From Bacillota bacterium (GTDB lineage Bacteria; Bacillota; Clostridia; Lachnospirales; Lachnospiraceae): 6,978 nt of DNA. The translations under genes were made by a program, and so were the position numbers. Below are positions 4,541 through 6,978 of the stretch, piece by piece. Below the pieces are notes generated by a model, which worked only from the letters and a program-made list of their open reading frames with translations, searched no databases and had not been told where the DNA came from. Numbering within the stretch: position 1 is the stretch's first letter; every line of letters starts with the position of its first letter. The stretch is from contig JAEZLY010000150.1 of the NCBI GenBank assembly GCA_023414985.1, forward strand, positions 1 to 6,978, read 5' to 3'.

Positions 4541-6058
4541 ATGGGAGAGTATATCGTGGAACTGACCCATATCTCAAAGGAGTTCCCGGGAGTAAAGGCA
4601 CTCGATGATGTATGTTTTTATCTGAAGCCCGGAGAAGTCCATGCTCTCCTTGGAGAGAACGGTGCGGGTAAATCAACCCTGATGAAGATACTCTGCGGTA
4701 TTTATGAAAGAGACAGCGGTGAATTTATGGTAGGCGGTGAGGCAGTCCATTCTCTGACACCGAAGCTGGCGCAGGAGCTGGGGATTGCTATTATTCATCA
4801 GGAGTTGAATATGTGTTCTCATCTGTCTGTGGCAGAGAATATATTCCTTGCGAGGGAAGAGCAGCGCTTCGGGCTGATCAGGCAGCGGGCAATGAATGAG
4901 AAAGCCGGAGAAGTACTACGCACCTTAAAACTTGATATCGATCCGATGACAATCGTAGGGAAGCTGCCTGTCTCCAAACAGCAGATGGTTGAAATTGCCA
5001 AGGCCTTATCCACCAATGCGAGAATACTTATCATGGATGAACCTACATCAGCATTAACAGAAAATGAGATTAAGGAGCTATTCCGGATAATACGGGAACT
5101 AAAGGCTCAAGGGAAGGCAATTGTATACATATCACATCGGCTGGAGGAGCTGAAGGAAATCACGGATCGCTTAACCATTCTACGGGATGGCAGGTTCGTA
5201 ACTACCATGGATTATAAGGATACTTCCATTCCTGAGATCATCTCCTATATGGTAGGTAGGGAGATTAAGGAGAAGTACCCAAGAATAGACTCTATCAGAG
5301 GCAATAAGCTGCTTGAGGTCAGGCACTTGAGTGCCGGTATCGTCAAGGATGTCAGCTTTGATTTGTATCAGGGTGAGATCATCGGCTTTGCCGGCCTGAT
5401 GGGCGCAGGGAGGACAGAGCTCGTCAGGGCATTATTCGGTGCGGACAGTATGGACAGTGGCGAGATCATTCTGGAAGGAAAGAAATTATCGATAAAATCT
5501 CCCATGGATGCGATTAGAGAGGGTATCGTATGTGCACCCGAGGACAGGAAGAAGGAAGGGCTCTGCACCGAGCTTACCATCAAAGAGAATATTGGTCTGG
5601 CGAATCTGGACCGTATCTGCAACCGGGTTGGAATTGTCCGCGGAAAAAAGGAAGAAGAGCTTACCAGAAAGGCTGTCAGTGATCTTAAAATCAAGACACC
5701 CTCTCTGTCACAGAATGTGAAAAATCTTTCCGGCGGCAATCAGCAGAAGGTAGTTGTTGGAAAATGGCTGGTGCGAAAAGCCAGAGTCGTCATTTTCGAT
5801 GAACCAACGAGAGGAATCGACGTAGCAGCTAAGGTTGAGATCTACAATCTGATGAACCGGCTGAAGGAGGAAGGAATCGGTGTCATCTTTGTTTCCTCGG
5901 AGCTTCCTGAGATCCTTGGCATGAGTGATAAGATCTTTGTCATGTGTGACGGAAGAATCACCGGTCAACTAAACCTGGAGGAAGCAACCCAGGATAAAAT
6001 ATTAGGCTTTGCAACCCAATATCAAACAAAAAAGGAGGGAGCTGAACATGGAAAATAG
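4541..6058 (+). CDS. Sugar ABC transporter ATP-binding protein, CUT2 family (RbsA/MglA-like)
   Basis: Cytoplasmic energising subunit of a CUT2 carbohydrate importer; one chain carries two nucleotide-binding domains. Domain 1: Walker A GENGAGKST (38-46), Q87, degenerate signature LPVSKQQMVE (142-151) normal for this family, Walker B ILIMDE (162-167), switch H199. Domain 2: GLMGAGRTE (285-293, with the family's Arg in place of Lys), PEDRKKEG (333-340), canonical LSGGNQQK (396-403), Walker B VVIFDE (416-421), and SSE in place of the switch His, as is usual in the second half of these proteins. Length 505 aa is typical. The permease gene follows with an 11-nt overlap, so these two form the transporter core. 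The substrate (ribose, galactose, xylose or another simple sugar or derivative) cannot be read from the ATPase. It is the close structural counterpart of the degenerate protein at 2906. Confidence 0.95.
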   Translation: MGEYIVELTHISKEFPGVKALDDVCFYLKPGEVHALLGENGAGKSTLMKILCGIYERDSGEFMVGGEAVHSLTPKLAQELGIAIIHQELNMCSHLSVAENIFLAREEQRFGLIRQRAMNEKAGEVLRTLKLDIDPMTIVGKLPVSKQQMVEIAKALSTNARILIMDEPTSALTENEIKELFRIIRELKAQGKAIVYISHRLEELKEITDRLTILRDGRFVTTMDYKDTSIPEIISYMVGREIKEKYPRIDSIRGNKLLEVRHLSAGIVKDVSFDLYQGEIIGFAGLMGAGRTELVRALFGADSMDSGEIILEGKKLSIKSPMDAIREGIVCAPEDRKKEGLCTELTIKENIGLANLDRICNRVGIVRGKKEEELTRKAVSDLKIKTPSLSQNVKNLSGGNQQKVVVGKWLVRKARVVIFDEPTRGIDVAAKVEIYNLMNRLKEEGIGVIFVSSELPEILGMSDKIFVMCDGRITGQLNLEEATQDKILGFATQYQTKKEGAEHGK

Positions 6059-6978
6059 GAAACAGTCAGTCATACGCCGATTCCTGGCTATCAGGGGTAT
6101 GGGACAGGTAATCTCCGTAACTGTAGCACTCGTCATCATGATTGCTGTATTCGGCATCATTAATCCCCTGTTCTTCTCAGGCAATAATTCGGCAAATCTC
6201 TTAAGACAGGTAGCGCCAATTCTTATCATTGGTATTGGTCAATCCTTTGTACTGATTACAGGTGGAATTGATTTATCCATCGGTTCGGTAGCTGGTATGG
6301 CCTGTATGATGTCAGCTACACTGATGACGGCAGGAGGCATGGGTGCGGTTCCCGCGGTACTGATTACCTTGTTTTGTTGCTGCGCCATCGGATTGATTAA
6401 CGGTATCCTGATCGCCAAGACCAAGCTTCCGGCCTTTATTGCAACCCTTGGCACGATGATCATTGCAAGAGGAATCGCACAGCTGGTTAACGGCAATATG
6501 AATACGGACAGCATTAATTCGGAAGGCTTCCGTGAGTTCTTCTATTATGGCTCCTTTCTTGGAATATATAATCCCATCTGGATCGCTGCGATTCTGTTCC
6601 TGATTTTTGCAGTCATACTTGCTAAGACAAGAACCGGTCGGCATACCTATGCAATCGGAAGCAATTATGAAGCTGCGAAGCTTTCCGGTGTCAACGCGGT
6701 ATTGGCTCAGACCAAGGTATATGTATTTGCTTCCTTCCTATCCTGTATCGTCGGCTTTATTCTGACAGCACAGAGCGGAATGGGAAGTATGGATGCAGGC
6801 ACCGGTTATGAACTGAATGCGGTAGCTGCGTCAGTTATCGGCGGTGTCAGTACGATGGGCGGACAGGGAATGTTGTTCGGTACAGTCATCGGAGCTTTTA
6901 TCTGGGGGGTATTGAATAACGGACTTCAATTTGCCGGAGCACCGCTAGCCTTCCGTAACCTGGTGATCGGTGTGGTTG
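6048..6978 (+). CDS. Sugar ABC transporter permease, CUT2 family (RbsC-like), 3' end cut by the window
   Basis: Integral membrane subunit that forms the translocation channel, normally as a homodimer with one two-domain ATPase per chain. 310 residues are visible with no stop before the window edge; family members run about 320-340, so only a short C-terminal piece is missing. AGGAGG at 6033-6038 lies 9 nt before the ATG, and the start overlaps the ATPase gene by 11 nt. The sequence is mostly hydrophobic helices (first about residues 20-40). Family hallmarks are ITGGIDLSIGSVAG (70-83), LPAFIATLGTMIIARG (127-142), the ATPase-contacting EAA-like loop AIGSNYEAAKLSGVN (202-216) and YELNAVAASVIGGVSTMGG (254-272). 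Everything looks intact. The substrate is unknown. A periplasmic-type (here lipoprotein) sugar-binding protein must act with it but is not in the window. Confidence 0.95.
   Translation, partial: MENRKQSVIRRFLAIRGMGQVISVTVALVIMIAVFGIINPLFFSGNNSANLLRQVAPILIIGIGQSFVLITGGIDLSIGSVAGMACMMSATLMTAGGMGAVPAVLITLFCCCAIGLINGILIAKTKLPAFIATLGTMIIARGIAQLVNGNMNTDSINSEGFREFFYYGSFLGIYNPIWIAAILFLIFAVILAKTRTGRHTYAIGSNYEAAKLSGVNAVLAQTKVYVFASFLSCIVGFILTAQSGMGSMDAGTGYELNAVAASVIGGVSTMGGQGMLFGTVIGAFIWGVLNNGLQFAGAPLAFRNLVIGVV

Noticed and set aside
5508..5720. 70-aa + strand frame overlapping the ATPase gene
   Set aside because: It is an out-of-frame shadow of the PEDRKKEG region with no independent start signal.
5368..5739. 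123-aa reading frame on the minus strand inside the ATPase gene
   Set aside because: It is antisense to a strongly conserved ABC ATPase region, and its sequence (serine- and arginine-rich) resembles no family I know.

Overview
The window looks like a chromosomal stretch of a Gram-positive, moderate-GC member of the Clostridia, most likely Lachnospiraceae-like. That placement is inferred from the gene families (a YesN/YesM-type two-component system beside a CUT2-type sugar ABC transporter), strong AGGAGG-type ribosome binding sites and tight same-strand packing. No marker in the window fixes a species. All five protein genes lie on the + strand.

Layout. Positions 1-76 hold the tail of an upstream unit, ending in a long intrinsic terminator (22-76). 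A short regulatory gap follows, with a CcpA-site-like motif (111-124) and a sigma-A-type promoter with a perfect TATAAT (134-162). The first operon is an AraC-type response regulator (245-1855), a sensor histidine kinase (1875-2909) and, overlapping the kinase by 4 nt, a two-domain ABC ATPase-like protein (2906-4330). After a 210-nt structured intergenic region (4331-4540) come a canonical two-domain sugar ABC ATPase (4541-6058) and its RbsC-type permease (6048 onward, cut by the window end).

The most unusual feature is the third gene. It has the full fold layout of a CUT2 sugar-transporter ATPase and is co-linear with the functional ATPase downstream through the whole first domain. However, the P-loop glycines, both signature motifs, the Walker B acidic residues and the switch histidine are lost or replaced. 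It is an intact, translationally coupled reading frame rather than a decaying one, so it is best read as a pseudo-ATPase. The kinase next to it is also unusual: its two membrane helices are joined by only about a dozen residues, so it has no extracellular sensor domain.

Working model (inference): the kinase does not sense the ligand itself. The pseudo-ATPase, which still resembles a transporter subunit, may link the state of the neighbouring CUT2 permease or ATPase to the kinase. The kinase would then phosphorylate the AraC-type regulator, which would activate the transporter genes, perhaps through the repeated CCTGATT/AATCAGG elements in the 4331-4540 gap. No substrate-binding protein is present in the window, so the transported sugar cannot be named.
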